DNA from: Thermosynechococcus sp. HN-54
Lineage (GTDB): Bacteria; Cyanobacteriota; Cyanobacteriia; Thermosynechococcales; Thermosynechococcaceae
Length of the DNA: 64,000 bases
Direction of reading: 5' to 3'
NCBI RefSeq assembly: GCF_023650955.1
Contig: NZ_CP098039.1
Coordinates: 2,108,001 to 2,172,000, forward strand
This document shows, piece after piece, positions 1-8,200 of the stretch. Under the pieces are notes generated by a model that saw only the letters and a program-made list of their open reading frames with translations, did no database searches and was not told the DNA's origin. The position numbers were made by a program, and so were the translations under genes. Each line of letters opens with the position of its first letter. Position 1 is the stretch's first letter.

Positions 1-294
1 CTCACCGTGCTCAACGCCTTACGGCATCAGTGGTAGAGGCACAGCGGCACCCTAGAAATGCCTCTATAACTAGGTTAGCACAGTCACTTTTCAAGCACCT
101 CAGGCACTTCGTTTTTTTGTGACTGTAAAATTTTTAGCCTCGGCCAGTATTCAGTTGTCAATCCCGCTCTGGGAAATAGGTTCAGAGATTTTCAAGCACC
201 TCTAAATCTAACAAAAACTCTCAAATTGAGTCAAGAGGCTGTATTTGAATATCAGCCGTGTCGGAGAATATTTGAATCCAGAGGTGCTTGCACG
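1..294. other. Non-coding flank downstream of cas2; possible CRISPR leader
   Basis: I see no gene in this 294-base stretch. It is AT-rich between about 100 and 290 and lies just downstream of leftward cas2. A candidate CRISPR repeat sits at 7-42, so 43-294 would be the leader of an array that continues beyond the left edge. The 10-mer CAAGCACCTC occurs at 92-101 and 192-201, and its reverse complement at 281-290. An 8-bp inverted repeat (80-87 with 119-126) has a 31-base loop. Leader function is inferred from position only. Confidence 0.4.
7..42 (-). CRISPR. Candidate single CRISPR repeat at the window edge
   Basis: A 36-base sequence begins GTGCTC and ends GAGGCAC, so its ends are nearly inverted copies. 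It contains an internal short hairpin, ACGCC-TTAC-GGCAT. Read leftward, in the cas gene direction, it ends TTGAGCAC. Length, terminal inverted symmetry, internal hairpin and position next to cas2 all fit a CRISPR repeat. Only one copy lies in the window, so the array itself is not shown and this could be a chance structure. Confidence 0.42.
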
Positions 295-588
295 CTAAAA
301 GATTTTGAAATTCTGCTCTGACATTGGCCATGTTCCGGCTCGGTTGCAAGCGCATACCCGCTCCACACATTGGCTACACAATCCGACGATTAGGAGGCTA
401 TCTTCCTGCATGAGGATTTTTTCGAGCTGCCAGCGCAGCTTTTCCCGCTCCCGTGGCGTGAGACGACAGCGAAAAATTGAGAACTGCAATCGTTCACCGT
501 AACCCTCTAACTGCTTATAAACCTGTCGCCATCGCTTGGGGTCGCGGATGTCGTAGCAGATGAGGTACCAATTTTTCGATTCACCCAT
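295..588 (-). CDS. cas2: CRISPR-associated endoribonuclease/integrase subunit Cas2
   Basis: The 97-residue product has the Cas2 ferredoxin-like pattern: an N-terminal strand YLICYDI with the conserved Asp at residue 13, then QFSIFRCRLT, then a strand DSLLIVG. Cas2 dimers bridge two Cas1 dimers in the complex that inserts new spacers. The ATG lies 3 bases after the cas4-cas1 stop, so the two genes are almost certainly co-transcribed and translationally coupled. The C-terminal part is Cys-rich (CSQC, CAC), which is a little unusual but near the end. Confidence 0.93.
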   Translation of the reverse strand: MGESKNWYLICYDIRDPKRWRQVYKQLEGYGERLQFSIFRCRLTPREREKLRWQLEKILMQEDSLLIVGLCSQCVERVCACNRAGTWPMSEQNFKIF

Positions 589-591
589 AGG

Positions 592-2250
592 TCAACGCAA
601 AATGAGTTTACCAAACAGCCCTGCCTCCCCACACCATTCCTTTTCAAGCAAACGCACTTCCAGCTCCAAGAGTCGCCGATAGGTGAGCGAGTAGTTGGTC
701 ACTGGGTGCTTCCACGTTTCACCTTTGCGGGCTTCATAGAGTTCAATGAACTTACGCCGACCATAGTCACTGAGCCATACGTGATCTCGGCGTACCTCAA
801 AGCACTCGTCAAGGTTCCACTGCATGCGGTTAATCGAACCAATCACCACCATATCCACAAGGGGGACGCGGAAAATTTCCATCAAGTCCAACGCAAGGGG
901 CGGTGCTTGGGTACGGGGCTGATGATAGAAGCCAAAGGCTGGTTCAAGACCAACCGTGAGAATGGCATTCATTACGTCCTTGAGGAGCATGCCATAGCCA
1001 AAACTCAGCAGCGCATTAAAGGGATCCTTTGGCGGACGGCGATTGCGACCGTTGAAGCGCAACTCCTTCGGGACTTGATCCCCCAGAAGATAGGGCAATC
1101 CCGAAAAATAAAGGGCAGCGAGGTTGCCTTCAATGCCGCGTAGAGCCTCTAGAGAACTGGCGTAGGAGATGGTACTGAGGAGCCGCTCCATTTGCGTGGT
1201 GATGTCTTGCAACGCAGGTAGATCGTCTTGGCGATTCCGCTGTCCTCGTAGCAGCAGGCGGCGCTGACTCTGTCCGCGACAATTCACCAGTAACTGGGCA
1301 AGACGTAAACACTGGTCTGGGTTCGTCAACGCTTGATACTGACGAATGCGCCGCTGAATACTGCCTTTGCGGTTGTCAATGCTGCCAATATAGCGTCCAC
1401 CGCTACTGATGAAGTGAATGCCGACCTCCCGATGGGCACATAAATGAATCGCAGGTGTGGTAATTTGGGCAAATTTGTGGATCACCACTTGCCCCACCTG
1501 CTGGATAGGTAACTTTTGCTCTGGTTCATCTTGAATTGCAATCCTGAGCTGCTCGCCGGCTCGCTTGATTACCGCTTCGCCAACAGTGACGTGAATAATC
1601 TCCCGTTCATCATCCCGCGGAAATAACCGCAGGGGCGAATGCTGAGGATCGTGAGCTAATCGCCCTTCCTCTGGGAGGCATACGGGTGCTAAGGAACAGT
1701 TGAGACAGAGCTTTTCATTGCTGCATATAGGGGGGCGCTCCAAAGAGGCTCGCAGTTGACGCGCTTGCTCAATCGTGTCCCGCACTAGTTGGCGGCCTGC
1801 GTCATCAACAGGCACACGCACAGTAACGTTGTCACGGTGATAGTGAATGCGACCTTCGGGGATAGTGACGCCGAGAACAGTTTCCAGTAAACAGGCATAG
1901 GCAAGAATTTGCACCTTGTCGCTATACCATGCTTGGGGTTGCTGCTGGCGATCGCGATAAGAACGGCCGATTTTGTGCTCATAGGGAATCAAATGCCCCT
2001 CCAGGGTGCGCAATGCATCGACTCGTCCCCGTAAACCCAGAGCTACGCTTTCAAGATTGAATTCCTGCCAATCTTCCCGTTCTAGTTTTTGTAGCTCAGC
2101 GTGGAGCCGCCGCCCCGCAAAGACGGATTCATTTTGGGTATACAGCTCCTCAACTTCTTCGAGATAAAATAGCCGCCGACAGTAGGCAAAAGCACGCAGA
2201 GAGCTAACGCGCAGTGTTTCCGTTTCAGCGCAGGCAACAGTCTGTTCCAT
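592..2250 (-). CDS. cas4-cas1: Cas4-Cas1 fusion protein
   Basis: The 552-residue protein joins two adaptation proteins. The Cas4 half (about 1-195) is a RecB-like nuclease that trims prespacers. It shows Cys24, Asp78 in RGRVD, Glu91-x-Lys93, Gln114 and a C-terminal cluster with Cys182, Cys185 and Cys191, the expected iron-sulphur ligands. The Cas1 half (about 208-552) has the metal ligands Glu374 (GIEGN), His443 (FYHQP) and Glu458, so the integrase looks active. Such fusions are known from type I-G (formerly I-U) and V-B systems. No effector gene is in the window, so the subtype is undetermined. Confidence 0.93.
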   Translation of the reverse strand: MEQTVACAETETLRVSSLRAFAYCRRLFYLEEVEELYTQNESVFAGRRLHAELQKLEREDWQEFNLESVALGLRGRVDALRTLEGHLIPYEHKIGRSYRDRQQQPQAWYSDKVQILAYACLLETVLGVTIPEGRIHYHRDNVTVRVPVDDAGRQLVRDTIEQARQLRASLERPPICSNEKLCLNCSLAPVCLPEEGRLAHDPQHSPLRLFPRDDEREIIHVTVGEAVIKRAGEQLRIAIQDEPEQKLPIQQVGQVVIHKFAQITTPAIHLCAHREVGIHFISSGGRYIGSIDNRKGSIQRRIRQYQALTNPDQCLRLAQLLVNCRGQSQRRLLLRGQRNRQDDLPALQDITTQMERLLSTISYASSLEALRGIEGNLAALYFSGLPYLLGDQVPKELRFNGRNRRPPKDPFNALLSFGYGMLLKDVMNAILTVGLEPAFGFYHQPRTQAPPLALDLMEIFRVPLVDMVVIGSINRMQWNLDECFEVRRDHVWLSDYGRRKFIELYEARKGETWKHPVTNYSLTYRRLLELEVRLLEKEWCGEAGLFGKLILR

Positions 2251-2274
2251 ATCAAACCTTTCAGTGAAAAGGAC

Positions 2275-2868
2275 TCACTGGTTTATCCATTGGCCTGAGT
2301 GGGAGAATGCAAGAGAAAAGTGGGGCAGAATTTCTTCTCCTGAAAGAGTTGCTGGCAGAGACACGCTCTCTGGTGTGTGCTGGGGGCAGTAAATTTCTGC
2401 AATGTGCTGCTGGGGGACAATCAACCAGCCAAGGCGGCAGCCATGGTCTATGTACTCCTGCATTTTTGCCCTTAGGTGAGACAATTCGTCATTAGGAGAT
2501 GCCAGTTCAATGATAAAGTCAGGGCAAAGAGGCACAAACCCTTGACGCTCCTCAGGTGATAATCTCTGCCAACGTTCCTTGGCAATCCATGCGACATCGG
2601 GTGAACGAATGGCACCATTGGGTAGGCGGAATTCGGTAGAGGAGTCAAAGACTTCACCCAGTTGAGTTTGGCGATTCCAAAGACTGATGTCAGCCGTGAG
2701 GGCGGCATTGTAGCGACCGGTTTCGCCACCCGTAGGGGGCATAGCAATCAATTCTCCCGAAGCAGTTAATTCAAACCGTAGATTGGGATTAGCTTTGATA
2801 ATTTCTGCGAATTGCTCTTCAGTGAACCGGATGGTTTTGGGGAGATACACTGGGAGAGCACTGTTCAT
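2275..2868 (-). CDS. Uma2-family (DUF820) putative restriction endonuclease-like protein
   Basis: The product (197 residues from the ATG at 2868; a GTG at 2880 is also possible) has the Uma2/DUF820 pattern: FTEEQFAEI near the N-terminus, RFEL followed by GELIAMPP, then SPDVAWI and PDFIIEL, the Asp and Glu-containing strands of a PD-(D/E)XK-like fold. The family is greatly expanded in cyanobacteria and its biological role is mostly unknown. It lies 24 bases upstream of cas4-cas1 on the same strand and may be transcribed with it. That does not by itself make it a CRISPR protein. Confidence 0.85.
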   Translation of the reverse strand: MNSALPVYLPKTIRFTEEQFAEIIKANPNLRFELTASGELIAMPPTGGETGRYNAALTADISLWNRQTQLGEVFDSSTEFRLPNGAIRSPDVAWIAKERWQRLSPEERQGFVPLCPDFIIELASPNDELSHLRAKMQEYIDHGCRLGWLIVPQQHIAEIYCPQHTPESVSLPATLSGEEILPHFSLAFSHSGQWINQ

Positions 2869-2909
2869 GGCTGTTGTCACGCTCTACATGCTGGCCGCAT
2901 GCTAGAAGT

Positions 2910-3521
2910 CTAACGATTTTTCCACCACTCAAAACTGCGTTTCCAGTCTCGCGATCGCGGCGGCAATTCCTGCAACGAGGCTGCCACATGGTTAAAGACT
3001 TGCTCCACCACGGGTAAGGGCACTTGATCTTCCGCTTCAAAGAGAATGGCCAGCCGTTGCCCCCCCTGGAGATGCATCAAATATAACTCTTGGTGAATCG
3101 GTCGGGGGGTCGGATAATAAAACACCTCACCGCGTACTCGCCGTCCCAAAATGCGTCGCTCAATCTGTCCGGGGGCTGCTGAGAGGGGGCCACCCACTTG
3201 GGTAAACCGCAGCCAACTGCGCAACTCTTGATCCGAAAGACCCCCTAGGACTTCACTTGTTTTAGGGAGGCTAATCAGGCTGACCATTAGCTCGTGCTCC
3301 CCTGGTACGGCATTGGCAGGATAGACGACGGCAACGCCATTCTCGCCAAAGGAGGTGGGCGCTGAAAATTGCAGGGGCGTTTCAAAGGATAACCCCAGCA
3401 GTTGATAGCGTTGGGGGGCAGGGGCAACCGCCTGAATTGTCGGCTCGCTTGCCCGACTCATGAGCAGGGGAAATGCTCCCAAGAGGGTCAGACTGCAACC
3501 AAGGCTCAGCAGCAAACGCAT
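2910..3521 (-). CDS. Predicted exported protein of unknown function
   Basis: The 203-residue product begins with a typical signal peptide (MRLLLSLGCSLTLLGAFPLL, cleavage probably near residues 22-26) and is otherwise soluble, so it is probably periplasmic or lumenal. The body has features of a compact beta-rich domain (YQLLGLSFETPLQF, ELMVSLISLP, RRVRGEVFYYPTP). The Arg/Trp-rich C-terminus ends SFEWWKNR. I do not recognise the family. It starts 12 bases after the RDD protein stop and is probably in the same operon. Confidence 0.75.
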   Translation of the reverse strand: MRLLLSLGCSLTLLGAFPLLMSRASEPTIQAVAPAPQRYQLLGLSFETPLQFSAPTSFGENGVAVVYPANAVPGEHELMVSLISLPKTSEVLGGLSDQELRSWLRFTQVGGPLSAAPGQIERRILGRRVRGEVFYYPTPRPIHQELYLMHLQGGQRLAILFEAEDQVPLPVVEQVFNHVAASLQELPPRSRDWKRSFEWWKNR

Positions 3522-3533
3522 AAATGCCTCACA

Positions 3534-5288
3534 CTAGGGGGATGACTGGTATTGTTGACGGTAGGCAATGTATAGACCTTCTAGAAACTCTTCGGCACTC
3601 AAGGAAGGCCAGTGGGGGGGATAGTTTGGTAGCAACAGGGGTTCCAATTGTTGGCGTAGCTCTTGAGCGGCTTGATAACGACCGACCGGACTCAGGCGAT
3701 CGCGACTATTGAGGTAATTGCGTACGAGGAGATAGTGTTCGGGGGTTATCTGTTCCCAGTGGGCGAGCGATCGCAACTCCTGCACCCAACTCATCTGGGG
3801 TTCCTGAACTGTGGCAGTTTTAGGTGCAAACCGTGTTGCCTGCTCATCTTGAATCACAAGGGTACCTGCCACCATATCTCCCAAGCGTTTTTCTGATCGG
3901 GATAACGTTATTAAGAGGGCACCTATACCAAAAAAAGCAAAATCAATGGATTGCAGCAAACTGCGCAGCGTGGCTTCCTTGAGACCAATGGGACGGCCAT
4001 TATCTTGGACAACGCGAATCTCGCCATAGCGCTTGCCGGGGGTTTGCCCCTGCCAGTAGGTTTCAAAGAAAATGTAATAGCCGTTGTAGAGGGCAAACAT
4101 CACCAACAGGTAAATGCCCAAACTCCAAGCTTCAATACTTTGGCCACTGGCAGGCAGCACCTCGATCAGCCACGGATAAAGTGCATAGAAGTAGATGTAA
4201 CCCGCGACTAGGGAAAAGAGCACAAGCGCGGTGTAGAGAATGACTTGATCAATTAGCCAAGCAAGGACACGGCTGCCAATTCCCGCTAGGGCAAAGTCCA
4301 ACTCGATACTTTCTGGTGTACGCAGGCTGACCCGCCGCAACCAACGCAAGGGATTGACCGCTTCAGGGCGCACTTGAAACGCTGCTCCCTCGTTGCGTAC
4401 CCGCAGATCCCAGTAGAGAACCGCTTTGATCCCTTGCCATAGGGGGAGGAGGAGAACTGCGACAAAGAGGCCAGCCACGGGAATAATCATGACGCTGTTA
4501 ATAATACTCCCAAGGATATTCGCGGGAATCGTTGCTAGGGAAGCAACAAAGAACACGGTTAGGGTATGCCATGCCTGTCCTTGGGTGAGTTGCCAACTGC
4601 GCTGTACAGCTTTGACAGGAGTACATTCCGGTTCAAGGGCTAAGACCACATCAACGAGGGATAGCCGTGCCGTGAAGTAGGTAATCACCAACAGGGCAAG
4701 CAACAGGAGCAACAGGACGCCAAGAACAAAGGTTAAAAACAAAAGAGTGCTCGCGGGTTCAGTGGGGGTATTCTGCTGCACCAGTTGCACTAAAGGCCAT
4801 CCCACCAAGTAGATGAGGTAACCGATCGCTCCCAAGACCACATAAACCAAAAGCAAAATGACACCGACCAGCAGAGTGGCCAGCAAGTAATTGAGCATTT
4901 TGGGAAAAATGAGGCTGCGGGCTGCCGATTCTGATTCTTCAAGGGCAGTGAGGACGATGTAGATGCGGCGAGAAAGCAGGGCGCCACTGGCCATCAGCCG
5001 TGTCCAACCAAAGAGATACAAGGGCAAGGCGACTAAGAGGCCAATTCCCGTCAACCAGAGAAAGGGCAGAGTATCATTGACTGCACCGGCGAGGAACCCA
5101 CCGATGATCAAGGTCACGCCCACGCTGAGCACGGCGGCAATCGTCAGCAGAAAAAACCATGCGTGGGCAAAAAGGCTCAAGAGAAAGTAGCGATCGCCCT
5201 GACGACGGTATAGCTCTAAGGCAATCGTGACCACGTTACCGCTAGAGAGAGAATGGGGAAGCCGTCCTCGCCGTTGAAAAGGCAACAT
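3534..5288 (-). CDS. Multi-pass membrane protein with RDD domain
   Basis: This is a 584-residue integral membrane protein. The N-terminal half (about 1-300) has several hydrophobic segments and resembles the membrane domain of glycerophosphoryl-diester-phosphodiesterase-type proteins (PVKAVQRSWQLTQGQ). From about 330 comes an RDD domain: RVLAWLIDQVI with the Arg and Asp, a second segment with FFETYWQGQTPGKRYG, and the third Asp region RLGDMVAGTLVIQ. A soluble tail of about 100 residues follows. RDD proteins have been linked to ion or solute transport, but the substrate here is unknown. The ATG at 5288 is preferred over in-frame GTG and TTG codons just upstream. Confidence 0.85.
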   Translation of the reverse strand: MLPFQRRGRLPHSLSSGNVVTIALELYRRQGDRYFLLSLFAHAWFFLLTIAAVLSVGVTLIIGGFLAGAVNDTLPFLWLTGIGLLVALPLYLFGWTRLMASGALLSRRIYIVLTALEESESAARSLIFPKMLNYLLATLLVGVILLLVYVVLGAIGYLIYLVGWPLVQLVQQNTPTEPASTLLFLTFVLGVLLLLLLALLVITYFTARLSLVDVVLALEPECTPVKAVQRSWQLTQGQAWHTLTVFFVASLATIPANILGSIINSVMIIPVAGLFVAVLLLPLWQGIKAVLYWDLRVRNEGAAFQVRPEAVNPLRWLRRVSLRTPESIELDFALAGIGSRVLAWLIDQVILYTALVLFSLVAGYIYFYALYPWLIEVLPASGQSIEAWSLGIYLLVMFALYNGYYIFFETYWQGQTPGKRYGEIRVVQDNGRPIGLKEATLRSLLQSIDFAFFGIGALLITLSRSEKRLGDMVAGTLVIQDEQATRFAPKTATVQEPQMSWVQELRSLAHWEQITPEHYLLVRNYLNSRDRLSPVGRYQAAQELRQQLEPLLLPNYPPHWPSLSAEEFLEGLYIAYRQQYQSSP

Positions 5289-5507
5289 TCGCGACACCAA
5301 ACCGATGGAGGATCGAAATAATCCTAGCGTTCTCGCTGATTTTTCCCCCTGCGACTTTTGTAAGATTTGTTAACATTAGAACAATCCAGTTATTCTTTTT
5401 CTTTTACTCGTTTCTTTCTATCGAGTGATCTATGGCTGAGGTGTGGGCATTGACCCCTCTGGCCAGCTTAGGTATTGGTTGCGTTTTGGCCAGTTCAAGG
5501 AGCAGGT
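5289..5507. other. Divergent intergenic region
   Basis: This AT-rich region separates two divergent genes and should carry both promoters. The pentamer TTGTT and its inverse AACAA flank an 8-base spacer around 5368-5385, possibly operator-like. Short frames opening at 5432 and 5443 overlap the downstream gene and look spurious. Confidence 0.3.
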
Positions 5508-6560
5508 ATGGCACTGTACGCAGAACTACATCGGCATTTGGGTGGCTCAGTTGTACCGCGTATTCTTTGGCGGTATTTTCAGCGGAACGATCGCTCCCTT
5601 GCGGAGCGCTTTCCCAACTATCAGGAGTTTGAAACGTTCTATACTCGCCCCCGTCAATCCCTCGAAGAATACCTCGAACTCCACACATTAGTGGAGAGTG
5701 TGCAAACACCGCAAACGCTGCCCTATTTCATTTTTCGTTTGATTCGCGGCGCCTATATTTTTGAAAACTTGGCCTACTTGGAGTTGCGTTATACGCCTTA
5801 CTTGCGCACCGATCCGCAGCGCTCCGAGAGCGATCGCATTGAGCAGATGGCCGAGATTGTTAAAACGGTGGGTCTGGCTTGCCAAGTACCAGAGTACCCA
5901 ATTATCACCAGCCAAATTCTCTGTATGCACACGCGACTGCCCTATGCGGTGAACCGTGCCATTGTTGATCTGGCGGCGAGTTTTCCCCAGTTTGTCTGTG
6001 GCATTGATTTAGCCGGGGGCGATAGCGTCTATGGCGATCGCATGCAGGAATTTGTCGAACTCTATGCTTATGCCCGCGATCGCGGCCTGAAAACCACGGG
6101 TCACCTCTACGAAACGGTCAATGGCTGCTATCCTGAACTGCTGCCCTACCTGCAACGCATTGGCCATGGCATTCAAATTCCGCTGCGGTATCCAGAGTTG
6201 CTGCAGGAAGTCGCCGCTGCCGGTCAATGCCTTGAAGTCTGCCCCACCACCTATTTTCAAACGGGCACCCTCGAGAGCTACGAGCAATTGCGGCTAATCT
6301 TTGAACGCTGTTTTGAAGCGGGGGTAGATGTGGCCATCTGTACGGATAATGCGGGACTGCACAATGTGCGGCTACCCTTCGAGTATGAAAACCTACTCAC
6401 CCATGACATTCTTAACTTCAAGGAGTTGCAGGCCTGTCAGGAAGCAGCTTTTCGCCATGCCTTTGCTTGGCCCCATGCGCAACCGCCGACCCTCCTCCTG
6501 AGTAACCTGCTTCAGGGCAATTCCCCCCAAACTGCACTTGCAGGCTGCGCAATCCAGTAA
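5508..6560 (+). CDS. Adenosine deaminase-like amidohydrolase
   Basis: The 350-residue product has the metal-dependent adenosine/AMP deaminase signature in order: ELHRHLGGS at the N-terminus (zinc-binding His pair), GIDLAGGD, TTGHLYE (equivalent to the HAGE region), RIGHGIQ, LEVCPTTYFQTG and the terminal Asp motif VAICTDN. It would hydrolyse the amino group of adenosine or a related purine in the cytoplasm; the exact substrate cannot be read from sequence. The ATG at 5508 is chosen because AAGGAG lies 5 bases upstream; a TTG at 5475 is in frame but weaker. leuD starts 9 bases downstream. Confidence 0.85.
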   Translation: MALYAELHRHLGGSVVPRILWRYFQRNDRSLAERFPNYQEFETFYTRPRQSLEEYLELHTLVESVQTPQTLPYFIFRLIRGAYIFENLAYLELRYTPYLRTDPQRSESDRIEQMAEIVKTVGLACQVPEYPIITSQILCMHTRLPYAVNRAIVDLAASFPQFVCGIDLAGGDSVYGDRMQEFVELYAYARDRGLKTTGHLYETVNGCYPELLPYLQRIGHGIQIPLRYPELLQEVAAAGQCLEVCPTTYFQTGTLESYEQLRLIFERCFEAGVDVAICTDNAGLHNVRLPFEYENLLTHDILNFKELQACQEAAFRHAFAWPHAQPPTLLLSNLLQGNSPQTALAGCAIQ

Positions 6561-6569
6561 GATAGGCCT

Positions 6570-7160
6570 ATGAGCAAGATTGAACGCATTACGGGTCGTG
6601 GCCTTCCTCTGCGGGGCAACGATATTGATACCGATCGCATTATTCCCGCACGGTTTCTCCGCTGTGTCACCTTTGATGGCCTTGGGGAGCATGTCTTTGC
6701 CGACGATCGCCAGTCGGGACAGCATCCTTTTGACTTGCCTCAGTACCAAGGGGCGCGGATTCTGGTGGTGAATGCCAACTTTGGCTGTGGCTCGAGTCGT
6801 GAGCACGCACCGCAGGCGATCGCCCGTTGGGGGATTCAAGCAATTGTTGGCGAGAGTTTTGCGGAAATTTTTGCAGGCAACTGCTTGGCAATGGGAGTTC
6901 CTTGTGTCACAGCTGCCCCAGAGCAGGTACAGGCACTGCAAACCCTTTTGGAAGATCAGCCCAGTACGGAACTGACCCTAGACCTGCACACGCTGACCCT
7001 GACGGCGGGCGCTCAAGTTATTCCCCTAACCATGGCGGAAAGTACCCGGCAAATGCTCATTTCTGGTCAGTGGGATGCCTGTGGTCAACTCTTGGCCAAT
7101 TGCGACAAAATTCACGCAGTAGCAGCGCGGCTGCCCTATATGCAGTGGGCGGTTAGCTAA
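6570..7160 (+). CDS. leuD: 3-isopropylmalate dehydratase small subunit
   Basis: The 196-residue LeuD pairs with LeuC, an iron-sulphur enzyme, to isomerise 2- to 3-isopropylmalate in leucine synthesis. The swivelling-domain motifs are clear: GNDIDTDRIIPARF near the N-terminus, NFGCGSSREHAP at about 69-80 and the substrate-binding stretch after it. Length is normal. leuC is not in the window. The 3' end overlaps the stop of the convergent glycosyltransferase gene by 8 bases. Confidence 0.96.
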   Translation: MSKIERITGRGLPLRGNDIDTDRIIPARFLRCVTFDGLGEHVFADDRQSGQHPFDLPQYQGARILVVNANFGCGSSREHAPQAIARWGIQAIVGESFAEIFAGNCLAMGVPCVTAAPEQVQALQTLLEDQPSTELTLDLHTLTLTAGAQVIPLTMAESTRQMLISGQWDACGQLLANCDKIHAVAARLPYMQWAVS

Positions 7161-8145
7161 TCTGTCGCAGTAGCCAAAGCCAAGCGCCAAAGAGCCAACG
7201 CAAGCCTTGCCAGCGGCGCGATCGCCCCAATGCAATTACCTCTGGTAGCTCAAAAAGCTGGTACACTGCCTGCGCCCGTTGCCACTGCCGTCGGCGCAAG
7301 AATCGCCATGTTCCCGCCAAGATAAACTGGTGGAAAAAGTCGCCTTGGCACTCCCGTAGCGCCGCGGGTGAGAGGATCTTGAAATCAGCAGCAGCGGTAA
7401 AAATTTGTCTTAGGGTTGCCAAGGTCTGAGCGTGGAACATCCCCATCGTCAGAGCCTGATCGTGAATCGTGTAAGCTGCCGTTGCGCGGGGAACCGTGTA
7501 AACGCCCTTGCGAGCAAAAAACCGTAGCCATTGGTAGAGGTCTGTGGCTTCGCCGTAGGCGGGATCAAAATAGCCAACCTCCTCAAGGAGCGATCGCCGC
7601 CAGATCAAGGCTGGAAACCGTACAAACGAGGAATGACGCAGCAATTGGCGAAGGGCTTGAGCCGGGGAGAGCCATCCCTGCCGTCGGGGAATTTGCCGTC
7701 GCAAACAGCGTTGATGCTGATCCACCAAATGCACCCCAAAGAGAAAGACATCAAACGCAGTGCCCTCCCTAGTGAGAATTTCGAGAATTGTGGGTATTCC
7801 TTGGGGGAGCAAGTAATCATCGTCGTGCAACAGCAGGATAAAGTCCCCTGAGGCCTTCGCCACGCTTGCGTTCCAATTGGCCACCATTCCCAAGCGCTGA
7901 GCATTGTGCTGGTAGTACCAGCGGCCTGACCATCCAGCGAGTAAATCCTCCACTGCTGCGGGGGTGGCGGAATCATCGGTAATGATTATTTCCACCCGAT
8001 TCTGGCTCTCAGGGGGCAAGGCGGCGACGACTGAGCGAACCGCCTGCGCCAGTCCTTGGGGACGGTGGTAGGCTGGAATGCAAATACTCAATAGCGGTGG
8101 TTTGTGCCATTGTTGGGAACTTGCACAGTTTGCTGCATAATCCAT
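7153..8145 (-). CDS. Family 2 glycosyltransferase
   Basis: The 330-residue product has a GT-A fold: PLLSICIPAYHRPQGLAQAV at the start, EIIITDDSA, the acceptor-side LLLHDDDYLLPQG with the DxD-type acidic cluster, and a C-terminal helical part with hydrophobic stretches. It probably transfers a sugar to cell-surface polysaccharide. The frame stays open upstream to 8514, but that part overlaps the divergent gene and has no GT similarity, so the ATG at 8145 is taken. It is convergent with leuD. Confidence 0.88.
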   Translation of the reverse strand: MDYAANCASSQQWHKPPLLSICIPAYHRPQGLAQAVRSVVAALPPESQNRVEIIITDDSATPAAVEDLLAGWSGRWYYQHNAQRLGMVANWNASVAKASGDFILLLHDDDYLLPQGIPTILEILTREGTAFDVFLFGVHLVDQHQRCLRRQIPRRQGWLSPAQALRQLLRHSSFVRFPALIWRRSLLEEVGYFDPAYGEATDLYQWLRFFARKGVYTVPRATAAYTIHDQALTMGMFHAQTLATLRQIFTAAADFKILSPAALRECQGDFFHQFILAGTWRFLRRRQWQRAQAVYQLFELPEVIALGRSRRWQGLRWLFGAWLWLLRQIS

Positions 8146-8200
8146 TGGGGTAGTGCGTTCATTCAACAGACTTTCGGGCACTGTTTTCGGAGCGATTGCT

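Noticed and set aside
43-81. A second, degenerate CRISPR repeat next to the first
   Set aside because: Only short pieces (GTGC, AGAGGCA) match and the order differs, so chance is as likely.
80-126. Inverted repeat as a terminator for the cas operon
   Set aside because: The stem is only 8 bp with a 31-base loop, and the U run is not directly after the stem in the leftward direction.
5432-5632. Short frames before the adenosine-deaminase-like gene
   Set aside because: They overlap the real gene in other frames; the AAGGAG at 5508 marks the true start.
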